A stretch of 64,000 bases of DNA from Micavibrio aeruginosavorus (GTDB lineage: Bacteria > Pseudomonadota > Alphaproteobacteria > Micavibrionales > Micavibrionaceae), in assembly GCA_016432265.1 (NCBI GenBank), contig CP066681.1, positions 1,080,342 through 1,144,341 on the forward strand, read 5' to 3'. Shown here one piece after another: positions 43,931 to 53,304 of the stretch. The stretch's first letter is position 1. Each line of letters starts with the position of its first letter. The notes beneath the pieces were generated by a model, which made no database searches, was not told the DNA's origin, and worked only from the letters and a program-made list of their open reading frames with translations. A program made the position numbers and the translations under genes.

Positions 43931-46063
43931 CTATCCCGAACGCAGGTAGGCAATTGCCTGGTCGCGCTCGAACAGGTAAAGCAGGTGGCGCAGGGCGTTC
44001 CCTCTAACACTCTGTAATTCAACATCTTTTTCTATAATTAAGCGAGCATCGTCACGGGCGGCGGCCAATAATTCGCCGTGGAATGCCAGATCGGCAAGGC
44101 GGAACTGGACAAGGCCGCTTTGCCGGGTGCCGAGGATTTCCCCGCTGCCGCGCAGTTTCAAGTCTTTTTCCGCGATCAGGAAGCCGTCCTCGGTTTCACG
44201 CATGGTTGAAAGACGCTCCTTTGCCGTTTCTGAAAGGGGGGAGGCATAGACAAGGAAACAATAGGATTTAGCGCCGCCGCGCCCGACCCGTCCGCGCAGT
44301 TGGTGGAGTTGCGCCAGACCGAACCGCTCGGCATGTTCGATAACCATGATGGTGGCTTCGGGCACGTTGACGCCGACTTCGATCACCGTGGTGGCCACAA
44401 GGGCAGAAAGCTCCCCGCTTGCGAATTTGCGCATGACATCGTCTTTTTCATCCGGCTTCAGCCGGCCATGGATCAACCCGACTCTATCGCCGAAGCGTGC
44501 CTGCAGGATTTCATAGCGCTCCGTAGCGGCGGCCAGATCCAGCGCTTCGGATTCTTCAACCAGCGGGCAAACCCAGTAGACTCGTTCTCCTGTTTTTGTT
44601 TGTTTAAACAGGCTTTCGACAAGGTCTTCGGCCTTGTCCTGCGACAGTAATAAGGTTTTGATCGGCTTGCGGCCCGGTGGTTTTTCATCAAGGCGGCTGA
44701 CATCCATGTCACCGTAAGCGGTCAGGGCCAGCGTGCGCGGGATGGGCGTGGCCGTCATCACAAGCACATCGGTTGCCTTGCTTTTGGACGATAGCTGCAA
44801 GCGTTGATGCACGCCGAAGCGATGCTGCTCGTCGATGACGGCCAATCCCAGATCGGCGAATTCAACGCCTTCCTGAAACAGGGCATGAGTGCCAATCACA
44901 ATCTGCGCTGCGCCATTCGCGATCTGTTGCAGCAAAACCTCGCGCGCTTTGCCTTTGTCGCGCCCTGTCAGCACGACATGGCGCACCCCGGCCGCCTCCA
45001 GCCAGGGCTTGAGCGACTCCGCATGCTGCCGCGCGAGGATTTCCGTCGGTGCCATCAGCGCGGCTTGCGTTCCGCACTCAACGGCATTCAGCATTGAAAG
45101 CGCCGCCACCACCGTCTTGCCGCTGCCGACATCGCCCTGCAGCAGGCGCAGCATGCGCGTGGGGTCTTTCATGTCGGCATAGATTTCCTTGAGCGACCGC
45201 TCCTGCGCGCCTGTCAGATTGAACGGAATCGCTTTTAGCAGAGCCGCCCGCAATTTCCCATCGCCTTCAAGGCTGCGTCCGCTCTGGCGGCGGCTATGGT
45301 GGCGCACCAGCGCCAGCGTCAACTGGTTGGCCAGCAATTCATCATAGGCCAGGCGCATCCGCGCCGGGTGTTCAGGGCTGATGCCGTTCAGTCCCGGCGG
45401 ATGGTGCAGTGTGTGGAGGGCTTCCTGCCATGTGGGCCAGTTATTCTTCTTCAACCATGCCGCCTCCTGCCATTCCGGCAGCGCGGGGGCTTTATCGAGC
45501 GCCGCCAGCACAGCCTTGCGAAGGGGCTTCGTGGTCAGGCCTTGCGTCATCGGATAAACAGGCTCGACCGCTGCGATCTCGTCAATCTCTTCGATGGAGC
45601 CTATGGCGTCCGGGTGCACGATCTGGGCGCGGCCTTGATAATGATCGACACGCCCGCTGACGATGACGGTTGCCCCGACAGGGAGGTGTTTTTCAATATA
45701 ATCTTTATGGGCATTGAAAAAGACAAGGTCGAGCGGCCCTGTCTCATCCTTGCAGCGCACGCGATAGGGAATATGGCGGCGGGTGCTCGGCGTATGTTTT
45801 TCGACGGTGAGGGTGAACGTAGCGATATGGCCGCTTGGGGCGTCTTTCACGGCAGGGCGCAAACGGCGATCAACGATGTCGGTTGGCTTGTGCCACAGCA
45901 CGTCCAGCAGTTTCGGCCCCCCGACCAGTTTTTCCAACAGCTTACCGTTCCTGGGCCCGATTCCAGGCAGGGTGGTCAGCGGCGTGAACAGCGGATCAAG
46001 CGCAAACGGGCGGCCCGTTTTGCGCGTTGCTTCTGGAGAAGCTTTTTTCAAAGCCTCAGGCAT
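43931..46063 (-). CDS. recG: ATP-dependent DNA helicase RecG
   Basis: 710 residues, family-typical. RecG drives branch migration and reverses stalled replication forks. There is an N-terminal OB-fold wedge domain (about 60-150), then SF2 helicase motifs: QGDVGSGKTVVA (Walker A), MAPTEILARQH, IDEQHRFG (DEAH-like box), TATPIPRTLAL, and the C-terminal QLRGRVGRGGAKSYC plus the TRG motif region GSGEILGTRQSG. The start overlaps the end of the upstream DUF2157 gene by eight bases, so they are likely co-transcribed. The recG-sdhE-mfd neighbourhood is typical for alphaproteobacteria. Confidence 0.97.
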   Translation of the reverse strand: MPEALKKASPEATRKTGRPFALDPLFTPLTTLPGIGPRNGKLLEKLVGGPKLLDVLWHKPTDIVDRRLRPAVKDAPSGHIATFTLTVEKHTPSTRRHIPYRVRCKDETGPLDLVFFNAHKDYIEKHLPVGATVIVSGRVDHYQGRAQIVHPDAIGSIEEIDEIAAVEPVYPMTQGLTTKPLRKAVLAALDKAPALPEWQEAAWLKKNNWPTWQEALHTLHHPPGLNGISPEHPARMRLAYDELLANQLTLALVRHHSRRQSGRSLEGDGKLRAALLKAIPFNLTGAQERSLKEIYADMKDPTRMLRLLQGDVGSGKTVVAALSMLNAVECGTQAALMAPTEILARQHAESLKPWLEAAGVRHVVLTGRDKGKAREVLLQQIANGAAQIVIGTHALFQEGVEFADLGLAVIDEQHRFGVHQRLQLSSKSKATDVLVMTATPIPRTLALTAYGDMDVSRLDEKPPGRKPIKTLLLSQDKAEDLVESLFKQTKTGERVYWVCPLVEESEALDLAAATERYEILQARFGDRVGLIHGRLKPDEKDDVMRKFASGELSALVATTVIEVGVNVPEATIMVIEHAERFGLAQLHQLRGRVGRGGAKSYCFLVYASPLSETAKERLSTMRETEDGFLIAEKDLKLRGSGEILGTRQSGLVQFRLADLAFHGELLAAARDDARLIIEKDVELQSVRGNALRHLLYLFERDQAIAYLRSG

Positions 46064-47000
46064 GAATCTGCGCAGCCTTGATCTGCCGTCCGAGTTTGAC
46101 CGCCCAGTAACTGATGGCGATCAGCATGAACCCCATGAGCATCAGGGCAACTGGCCAACCGATCGTATCCGCGAAATATTCGCCGGTGAAATAACCAAGA
46201 TAACCGAGAAGTGAAAAAGTGCTGACGATCAGTAATGTGCGGCTGTGCATGCGCACGCTTAGGAACATCATGCCCACAGCGGCAGCAAGGAAACCGACAT
46301 CGGCGGGAGTGCCTTCAACGGCATCGAAAACCGACCATAAAAGTCCGACGGATCCTAGAAAATAAAAGAAGGGAGCGATGGGGCGGTGTACTGTCGTATC
46401 CATCGACCAGGCTGTTGCCATGATGGAGAGGCCCAGTCCTATTCCCAGCGCATCGCCAGGAACGTTAGCACGATCCATCAGGATGCCGACAGAGGCGTTC
46501 CAAAACAAGAAGCCAAAAAATAACAGGCTGGTTCGGGGGAATACTTTAAATGTTGCGATAAACTGCATAGCCAGCAACCCAAAGACAATCAAAGCCGCGA
46601 GCTGTGAATCGTCTCCTTCAGCATATTCCTGCAGATAAACGAACATGCCTGTTGGCAGGAGAAGGGCGCTTTTCAGAAAAAGCGGCGTGGAAGCCCTGAT
46701 AAAACGCTCGTCCTTCAACGTGATAATACCTAGAACGAAGGCCATTAATCCGGGGCCATACGTAATAATCACGCGCGCAGGGCTGTTTAAATCATCCCAC
46801 TTCATGCTGATAAAGAGGGCTAGCCCACAAAAAATAAAAGCAGCGCCCAGATATCCCAGAACACGGGGGAGCCATTTCTCGCCTTTCTGGTGAGCGGCGT
46901 CTTTCGTCAGGCGCGCGCCGATATCGTCAAGGCCCAGGTTGAATTCCTCAGATAGTCGTGAAATGAGGTCAAGCGCCTGTTCTTTCGTTTGTGGATTCAT
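46056..47000 (-). CDS. DUF2157 domain membrane protein
   Basis: 314 residues. A cytosolic N-terminus (DLISRLSEEFNLGLDDIGARL) is followed by about eight hydrophobic helices beginning with RVLGYLGAAFIFCGLALFI and SPARVIITYGPGLMAFVLGI, the pattern of DUF2157. In many bacteria it is paired with a GDYXXLXY protein; here the neighbour upstream is a different small exported protein. The function of the family is unknown. It overlaps recG by eight bases at its end. Confidence 0.85.
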   Translation of the reverse strand: MNPQTKEQALDLISRLSEEFNLGLDDIGARLTKDAAHQKGEKWLPRVLGYLGAAFIFCGLALFISMKWDDLNSPARVIITYGPGLMAFVLGIITLKDERFIRASTPLFLKSALLLPTGMFVYLQEYAEGDDSQLAALIVFGLLAMQFIATFKVFPRTSLLFFGFLFWNASVGILMDRANVPGDALGIGLGLSIMATAWSMDTTVHRPIAPFFYFLGSVGLLWSVFDAVEGTPADVGFLAAAVGMMFLSVRMHSRTLLIVSTFSLLGYLGYFTGEYFADTIGWPVALMLMGFMLIAISYWAVKLGRQIKAAQIHA

Positions 47001-47015
47001 TGTGACATTCCCTCA

Positions 47016-47567
47016 TTACTCCGTATACCAGCCGATAAAGCGGCAACTATAGTCGCGAGCCTGTGGAACGTCATGACGGTATCCGCCTTTGCGAAGAACG
47101 CAATTGTCTCTATAGCGGGATCCGCCGCCAAAGATGTCTGTCATTATATTGGATCTGCCGCTGCTATAGGCAGCCTCGAATGTAAAACCGTCAGGGCTTT
47201 GTTCTTTGGTGTCGATATTCTGCCCGGTTTCTTCAATAATGGCGGATGACCCTTCTTTCGTATCGAGAGAGGGCAACTCTATTTCACGACTGGCGTCCTT
47301 ATCCGGCTCATAAATAAAGAGGCGCGGTTTTTCCTGATTATAGTCCTGTGCAGGATTTGAATAGCTGAATGTCAGTTGACCGTTCTCAACCTGAAAATTA
47401 TAACCGGCTGTCCGTTGATAATATCCGGTAGTGAAAATGACGGCTGTTGTTGGCTTTTCAACACCCATGACACTGACGCGCGTGGCGATAAAAAAGACTA
47501 GAGCCAGGGCCAGAGGTAGGGTAATGCCGGCGACCAGGACAAAATTCTCTTTGAAAAAATGCTTCAT
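47016..47567 (-). CDS. Exported or membrane-anchored protein, unrecognised
   Basis: 183 residues with a hydrophobic N-terminal segment (VLVAGITLPLALALVFFIA) acting as anchor or signal. The rest is polar and beta-rich (YNFQVENGQLTFSYSNPA; RLFIYEPDKDASREIELP), with Cys in RDNCVLRKGG and YSCRFIG. It precedes the DUF2157 gene by 15 bases on the same strand. In place and size it resembles the periplasmic partner often found beside DUF2157, but it lacks the GDYxxLxY signature, so I leave it unnamed. Confidence 0.65.
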   Translation of the reverse strand: MKHFFKENFVLVAGITLPLALALVFFIATRVSVMGVEKPTTAVIFTTGYYQRTAGYNFQVENGQLTFSYSNPAQDYNQEKPRLFIYEPDKDASREIELPSLDTKEGSSAIIEETGQNIDTKEQSPDGFTFEAAYSSGRSNIMTDIFGGGSRYRDNCVLRKGGYRHDVPQARDYSCRFIGWYTE

Positions 47568-47597
47568 AGCGTGGGGCCTTTATATTAAGAAAGTGTC

Positions 47598-47867
47598 ATG
47601 AGTGTAGAGGAAGTACAAAACTGGCGCAAACGGTTGATATTCAGGTCTTGGCACCGGGGAACCCGGGAAATGGATCTGATTATGGGTTCGTTTGCTGATG
47701 CCCACGTTCCTGGCTTTACGGAAATCGACCTTGAGGCGTATGAAGTCCTGCTCGATACCAGCGATCCTGACCTTTATAACTGGATCGCCGGGGTGGAGCA
47801 GCCCCCGGCTAATCTGATGACGCCTTTGCTTGAAAAGCTGATGGCCCATCAATATACCAAGGGCTGA
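47598..47867 (+). CDS. sdhE: Succinate dehydrogenase flavin assembly factor SdhE (DUF339)
   Basis: 89 residues. The motif RLIFRSWHRGTREMDLIMGSF contains the RGxxE signature needed for covalent flavin attachment to SdhA. The acidic DLEAYEVLLDTSDPDLYNWI and the C-terminal helix follow the family layout. It acts in the cytosol. It lies one base before mfd and shares its transcript, a typical alphaproteobacterial order. Confidence 0.93.
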   Translation: MSVEEVQNWRKRLIFRSWHRGTREMDLIMGSFADAHVPGFTEIDLEAYEVLLDTSDPDLYNWIAGVEQPPANLMTPLLEKLMAHQYTKG

Positions 47868-47868
47868 T

Positions 47869-50800
47869 ATGTCCCAGCCTGTTGAAAAACGCTCTCTGTC
47901 GGTTCTTGCCCATCCGGTCATTCATGGCGCGCCGGAAGGGCAGGATGCGCGCCTCCTGATCGAACGCGCCCGCGCCATCATGCCTGATGACCGTGTGTTG
48001 ATTCATGTCGCCATGGATGATGCCCGTGTGGCTGGACTGCAGGAACTGATCGCGTTCTTCGCCCCCGATGTGAAGGTGATGTCTTTTCCGGCATGGGATT
48101 GCCTGCCTTATGATCGCGTGTCGCCGAACGTTGAGATCGTGGCGCAGCGCGTGGCTGCGCTTTGCGCCCTGATCGGTTGGGAACGGCAGCGCGAACGCCA
48201 CCCGCGCATTTTGCTGACGACCGTCAATGCCATCACGCAGAAGGTCACGCCGAAAAGCGTGATCGCCGGCGCAAGCCTGGTTGCCGAGCGCGGAGGCAGC
48301 CTGAAACAGGAGCATTTGCAAACCTTCCTGCATAATAACGGCTATAACCGCACAGACACGGTGCGCGAACACGGCGAGTATGCTTTCCGCGGCGGCATCG
48401 TCGATATTTTCCCGCCGGGCTATGACGAGCCTGTGCGTCTCGATCTGTTTGGCGATGAGATCGAAAGCATCCGTACTTTCGACCCCGCCAGCCAGCGCAC
48501 GGATAAAAAATTGTCCAGACTGGTGCTGCATCCGGCGACGGAATTTTTCCTTGACGACGATTCCATTGCGCGGTTTCGCGCTGGCTACCGCGAATTGTTC
48601 GGTGTGATTCACGATAACGATCCGCTCTATGAGTCGATCAGCGCCGGTCGCCGTTATAACGGCATGGATCATTGGTTGCCGCTGTTTTTTGAGCGCATGG
48701 ATACGCTGTTCGACTATGCGCCGAACGCCCTGGTGACGATGGATCAGGCGGCGGAGCAGGCGCGCACCGAGCGCTTGACCCAGATTGCAGATTTCTACCA
48801 GGCTCGCCGCACGCTTGAGGATGCCGGAGCCAAGCGTAAACTTAAAAAAGATGGAGCGGATGTCTCCTTAAGCGGCGCGATATACCATCCGCTGCCGTGG
48901 CCGCGGTTGTATCTGAATGACGAGGAATGGGCGGCATTCCTGAAAGAGGCGTTTGCGTTCTCACCTTTTGGCGCCATGAATGATGCGGAGGAAGGGGCGC
49001 GCAGAGGGCGTGACTTTGCCGATATCCGCGCCTTGCCCAACGGCGATATTTTCAAGGCGCTTTCCGATCATGCTTCGGAGCTAGGCCGGAGCGGTCGCAA
49101 AATATTGATAGCGGCCTACAGCATGGGGTCACGCGAACGTCTGCGCAGTCTGATGCTGGCGGCGGGTTTCGCCGGGCTTTCCGACATCGCTGGCGCTGAA
49201 GACCTGAAGAGACTTGATCGATTCCAGATCGGCATGTGCGTCTTGGCTCTGGAGCATGGGTTTATAGCCCCCGATCTGGCGGTTATCACCGAGCAGGATA
49301 TCTTGGGTGATCGTCTGGCGCGCGCCTCGAAAAAACGCAAGAAAGCCGATAATTTCCTGCGCGAGGTGTCGTCGCTGGCGCCGGGCGATCTGGTCGTGCA
49401 TATTGATCACGGTATCGGACGTTTTGAATCGTTGGAGACGGTCGAGGCCGCGGGAACGCTGCACGACTGCTTGAAACTGGTCTATGACGGAGGCGACCGG
49501 CTCTTCGTTCCCGTCGAAAATATCGAGGTTCTTTCGCGTTTTGGCGGCGAGGGAGATGCCACACAGCTTGATAGGCTCGGCGGGGTTGGCTGGCAGGCGC
49601 GTAAGGCCAGGGTCAGGAAAGACCTGATGATCATGGCTGAGGGGTTGCTGAAAATCGCCGCTGCCCGCCAGTTGCAGCGCGGCGAAGTGATGGAAGCTGT
49701 GCCGGCTTATAACGACTTTGTAGCGCGTTTCCCGTATCAGGAAACAGAAGATCAGCAGCGCGCCATTGATGACGTGCAGAAAGACCTGATAAGTGGCCAG
49801 CCGATGGATCGTCTTGTCTGTGGCGATGTCGGTTTTGGCAAGACCGAGATTGCATTGCGTGCCGCGTATGTGGCGGCCATGCATGGGGTGCAGGTGGCCG
49901 TCGTTGTGCCGACTACATTACTTGCGCGCCAGCATTACAACAACTTCAGCCAGCGTTTTGCAGGAACGGGCATTCGCGTGGGGCAGCTTTCGCGCATGGT
50001 GTCGGCGCGCGACGCCGAACTGACGCGTAAAGGCCTGACCGATGGCAGCGTCAATATCGTGGTCGGCACGCACGCCATTCTGGCTGAGAAAATCAAATTT
50101 GCTCATCTGGGCTTGCTCATCGTCGATGAGGAGCAGCGATTCGGCGTGAAGCAGAAGGAAAAGCTGAAAGAGCTAAAAGCCAATGTTCATGTGCTCACTT
50201 TGACAGCGACGCCGATCCCGCGGACATTGCAAATGGCGCTCACCGGGGTGCGGGATATGAGCGTTATTGCGTCGCCGCCAGTGGACAGGCTGGCGATCCG
50301 CACTTTTGTTTTGCCGTTCGATCCGGTGGTGATCCGTGAGGCAATCCTGCGCGAGCATTATCGCGGCGGTCAGTCTTTTTATGTCTGTCCGCGCGTCAAG
50401 GATATTCAGGATGTCGAGGACATGCTCAAAGAACTGGTGCCGGAAGTGAAAATCATCAGCGCTCATGGCCAGATGGGCGCGCAGGAACTGGAAGATCGCA
50501 TGACAGCGTTCTATGATGGGCAGTATAACGTTCTGCTGGCCACCAATATCATCGAAAACGGTATCGATATTCCCACCGCCAATACGATGATCGTGCATCG
50601 CTCCGATTTGTTTGGCTTGGCGCAGCTTTACCAGATCCGGGGCCGTATTGGTCGCTCCAAGGTGCGCGCTTACGCCTACCTGACTTATGAAGCGAACAAA
50701 CGCCTGACCGATCAGGCGCAAAGACGCCTTGAGGTTTTGGAAACGCTCGACACGCTCGGTGCGGGCTTCCAGCTTGCCAGCCATGACATGGATATTCGCG

Positions 50801-51393
50801 GCGCGGGCAATCTGCTGGGTGAGGAACAATCCGGGCATATCCGCGAAGTTGGCGTCGAGCTTTATCAGCAGATGCTGGAAGAGGCCGTCGCCGCCGCGCG
50901 CGAGGGCTCTGATATTGCAGGAGGGGAAGCGATTCCGGATAAATGGTCGCCGCAGATCAATCTGGGAACTTCCGTTCTTATTCCTGAACATTATGTGGCT
51001 GACCTTAATGTGCGGATGTCGCTCTATCGCCGCCTGTCCGAACTCGAAGACAAGCCGGCGATTGAAGGTTTTGCTGCCGAGATGATCGACCGTTTCGGCC
51101 CGCTGCCCGAGGAATTTGAAAACCTGCTTTCCATTGTGGCGATCAAGCAATATTGCCGTATGGCGGGCGTTGACCGTCTGGACGCCGGCCCCAAAGGTGT
51201 GGTCATCGGCTTTTATAAGGATAGTCCGCCCAACGTGCCGGGTTTGATGAAATGGATGCAGGAGAAGGGCGGTTCGGTGAAACTGCGCCCTGACCAGAAG
51301 TTATTCACGCCGCGCCAGTGGATGAGCACCCAGCAGCGCGTCAAAGGCGTTGAATCTCTGGTAAAGGAGCTGGCCGCCGCGCAGGCCGTTTGA
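47869..51393 (+). CDS. mfd: Transcription-repair coupling factor Mfd
   Basis: 1174 residues. Mfd removes RNA polymerase stalled at DNA damage and recruits UvrA. N-terminal UvrB-like region (FPAWDCLPYDRVSPN; REHGEYAFRGGIVDIFPPG), then the RNA-polymerase interaction domain with LAPGDLVVHIDHGIGRF, the SF2 motor with CGDVGFGKTEIALRA (Walker A), VDEEQRFGV, LTATPIPRTLQMAL and DIPTANTMIVHRSDLFGLAQ, and the TRCF C-terminal domain (MSLYRRLSELED). The translocation TRG region DMDIRGAGNLLGEEQSG is intact. No truncation. Confidence 0.97.
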   Translation: MSQPVEKRSLSVLAHPVIHGAPEGQDARLLIERARAIMPDDRVLIHVAMDDARVAGLQELIAFFAPDVKVMSFPAWDCLPYDRVSPNVEIVAQRVAALCALIGWERQRERHPRILLTTVNAITQKVTPKSVIAGASLVAERGGSLKQEHLQTFLHNNGYNRTDTVREHGEYAFRGGIVDIFPPGYDEPVRLDLFGDEIESIRTFDPASQRTDKKLSRLVLHPATEFFLDDDSIARFRAGYRELFGVIHDNDPLYESISAGRRYNGMDHWLPLFFERMDTLFDYAPNALVTMDQAAEQARTERLTQIADFYQARRTLEDAGAKRKLKKDGADVSLSGAIYHPLPWPRLYLNDEEWAAFLKEAFAFSPFGAMNDAEEGARRGRDFADIRALPNGDIFKALSDHASELGRSGRKILIAAYSMGSRERLRSLMLAAGFAGLSDIAGAEDLKRLDRFQIGMCVLALEHGFIAPDLAVITEQDILGDRLARASKKRKKADNFLREVSSLAPGDLVVHIDHGIGRFESLETVEAAGTLHDCLKLVYDGGDRLFVPVENIEVLSRFGGEGDATQLDRLGGVGWQARKARVRKDLMIMAEGLLKIAAARQLQRGEVMEAVPAYNDFVARFPYQETEDQQRAIDDVQKDLISGQPMDRLVCGDVGFGKTEIALRAAYVAAMHGVQVAVVVPTTLLARQHYNNFSQRFAGTGIRVGQLSRMVSARDAELTRKGLTDGSVNIVVGTHAILAEKIKFAHLGLLIVDEEQRFGVKQKEKLKELKANVHVLTLTATPIPRTLQMALTGVRDMSVIASPPVDRLAIRTFVLPFDPVVIREAILREHYRGGQSFYVCPRVKDIQDVEDMLKELVPEVKIISAHGQMGAQELEDRMTAFYDGQYNVLLATNIIENGIDIPTANTMIVHRSDLFGLAQLYQIRGRIGRSKVRAYAYLTYEANKRLTDQAQRRLEVLETLDTLGAGFQLASHDMDIRGAGNLLGEEQSGHIREVGVELYQQMLEEAVAAAREGSDIAGGEAIPDKWSPQINLGTSVLIPEHYVADLNVRMSLYRRLSELEDKPAIEGFAAEMIDRFGPLPEEFENLLSIVAIKQYCRMAGVDRLDAGPKGVVIGFYKDSPPNVPGLMKWMQEKGGSVKLRPDQKLFTPRQWMSTQQRVKGVESLVKELAAAQAV

Positions 51394-51480
51394 TTTCGCA
51401 CTTGCAAACCCGCCCCCTTGGCGGCCCTGTCCTATGGGCGTATCCTCAAAAAAACTTTGTAGGAATACGGGAGTATAAGC

Positions 51481-52692
51481 ATGAGTGCCGCATTGAAAGT
51501 GCCACAGCAAGTCGGTGATTTCGAAGAACAGTTGCGAGATCTCAAGGGGCGTTTCGCGGCAATGATGCCTGAATTGGAGAGTATCGTCCGGGATCCGGCT
51601 TTGGGTGTCGAAGGCTATATCGTGGTTTGGAATACGGGGATCAGCGTTGGCGGGCCGATGGAACGCAGTGGCAAGGGCGGAACCCGGATCACCCAGAATG
51701 TGACGCTGGATGAAGTCAAGATGCTGGCGCGGACTATGGCATTGAAAAACGCCGCGGCAGGTCTGCCGCTCGGCGGTTCCAAGTCGGGTTTGCGGGCTGA
51801 TCCGTCTGCGCCCGATTTTGAAAAGAAATATCGCCGTTTTGTTAAACTGTGCGCACCGTTTCTGCGCGAGAATGGCGGCCCGTTTGGCGGTTTCGGCTTT
51901 GACATCGGGGGACGCCCCGAACACGCGTTGTGGGCCTGCGATGAATTGAAATCGACAACCTGCTTCACTGGAAAGCCCGTCAGCATGGGCGGTACGGATT
52001 ACGATCGCGAGGGTATTGCCGGTCTGGGTGTGGCTGTGGCGGGCAGAACCATGATGGAGATTCAAGGCGTCAAACCGTCAGAGAGCATGTTTGCTGTGCA
52101 GGGCATGGGCGCGATGGGGGCTGCGGTTTTCCGCTATTTCAGCGAAACCGGAGCGCAACTGCGGGCTTTGGCAGATCCCAAATATGGCGGGACATGGATG
52201 ATGCGTTCGTCGCCCGGCGCGGAACTGAAGCATGCGCTCATATGTCAGGATAAGGATGCCGTTATAAAGCTTCTGCCACAGGAGGCGGACAAGCTCTCGG
52301 ACGATTGCGAGAGCGTCCTTTATCTCGACGCCGATATTCTTTTTCCATGCGCCGTTCAGAATGTGTTGACCGAAACCAACTCGGTCAAGGTCAAGGCGCG
52401 ATTCGTTTGCGAAGGGGCAAACGGCCCCTGCACGGAGGAAGCCCGCACAAAGCTTCATGAACGCGGTATTCATCTGGTGCCTGATTTTATTGCCAACTCG
52501 GGCGGGGTGATTGCCGCTTTTGTCGAATTGACATCCAAAAGCGCGGCTAAAGCCGAGGAAGCCAAAGCCATGACCCGTCAAAAGGTAGAGGCCAACGTCA
52601 GAGAGTTGTACGATCTGGTTGCGCGCCACCGCTGCGAGCCGCAACAGGCAGGGCTTTATATGGCGCTGAGTAAAATTCTGGCGTCGGCGTAG
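51481..52692 (+). CDS. Glu/Leu/Phe/Val family amino acid dehydrogenase
   Basis: 403 residues, start supported by GGGAG. The substrate-binding segments GKGGTRITQNVTLDEVKMLA and AAGLPLGGSKSGLRADP carry the two lysines of the GDH active site. The NAD(P)-binding half has FAVQGMGAMGAAVFRYFSE. The C-terminus has EGANGPCTEEARTKLHERGI and DFIANSGGVIAAFVE. It oxidatively deaminates glutamate or a branched amino acid. Sequence alone does not separate glutamate from leucine or valine use; the many catabolic genes around make a degradative role plausible. Confidence 0.9.
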   Translation: MSAALKVPQQVGDFEEQLRDLKGRFAAMMPELESIVRDPALGVEGYIVVWNTGISVGGPMERSGKGGTRITQNVTLDEVKMLARTMALKNAAAGLPLGGSKSGLRADPSAPDFEKKYRRFVKLCAPFLRENGGPFGGFGFDIGGRPEHALWACDELKSTTCFTGKPVSMGGTDYDREGIAGLGVAVAGRTMMEIQGVKPSESMFAVQGMGAMGAAVFRYFSETGAQLRALADPKYGGTWMMRSSPGAELKHALICQDKDAVIKLLPQEADKLSDDCESVLYLDADILFPCAVQNVLTETNSVKVKARFVCEGANGPCTEEARTKLHERGIHLVPDFIANSGGVIAAFVELTSKSAAKAEEAKAMTRQKVEANVRELYDLVARHRCEPQQAGLYMALSKILASA

Positions 52693-52815
52693 ATTTTTAT
52701 GAAAATATAATAATCTTGCCAGTATCAGGGCGGCGTGGGGGAGAGTGTTGGTCTTTTCAGCTTTTGTATGAGAAAATGAAAAGGAAAGTTCTGACCCTGA
52801 AGCCCGGGATTATCC

Positions 52816-53241
52816 ATGAGCCGTGAATACGCTGAAAAACGCATCCTCGAAGCCTTGACCATGAGCAAGGGCAATAGCACCAAGGCGCGGCAGCAGGTCA
52901 TCGCCTGGTGCAGCCAGGATCATAAGTTATTGCAGGCGCTGGCGCAGCCGCATTTGACCGGGATTGTGGCTCATGCGATCAGCCGCGTGGTATACAAGCA
53001 GGAAACTGTAGAGAATGAGGATGATATCCCCGAAACGCCGCAATCGCTGGATATGGCGCCAGATACTTTTGGTAAAGAGATATTGAAAGCGCTCTCCAGC
53101 GATAATGCTGTACTTTTCGGGCGCGATACGGGTGCGGCCCCGGTGCGCCGCAAACAGGCATCGCAATCGCATATCGATGCCCTCAGGCAGATGGCCAGCA
53201 AAAGCAAATCCACCCATAAGGACAATGGTGAAGATGGCTGA
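52816..53241 (+). CDS. Protein of unknown function
   Basis: 141 residues, soluble and Gln/Lys-rich. The N-terminus YAEKRILEALTMSKGNSTKARQ is a plausible helix pair, and the C-terminus (RRKQASQSHIDALRQMASKS) is basic. A Cys/Trp pair WCSQDHKLL is present. No domain recognised. It stands between the amino-acid dehydrogenase and the AmgK-like kinase on the same strand; its ribosome site is weak. Confidence 0.6.
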   Translation: MSREYAEKRILEALTMSKGNSTKARQQVIAWCSQDHKLLQALAQPHLTGIVAHAISRVVYKQETVENEDDIPETPQSLDMAPDTFGKEILKALSSDNAVLFGRDTGAAPVRRKQASQSHIDALRQMASKSKSTHKDNGEDG

Positions 53242-53304
53242 TAATAGGGTTTTTTCCTGAAAATTCCCGTTTGTATTTACGGCCATCCGCTATAGTTTGT
53301 ATCC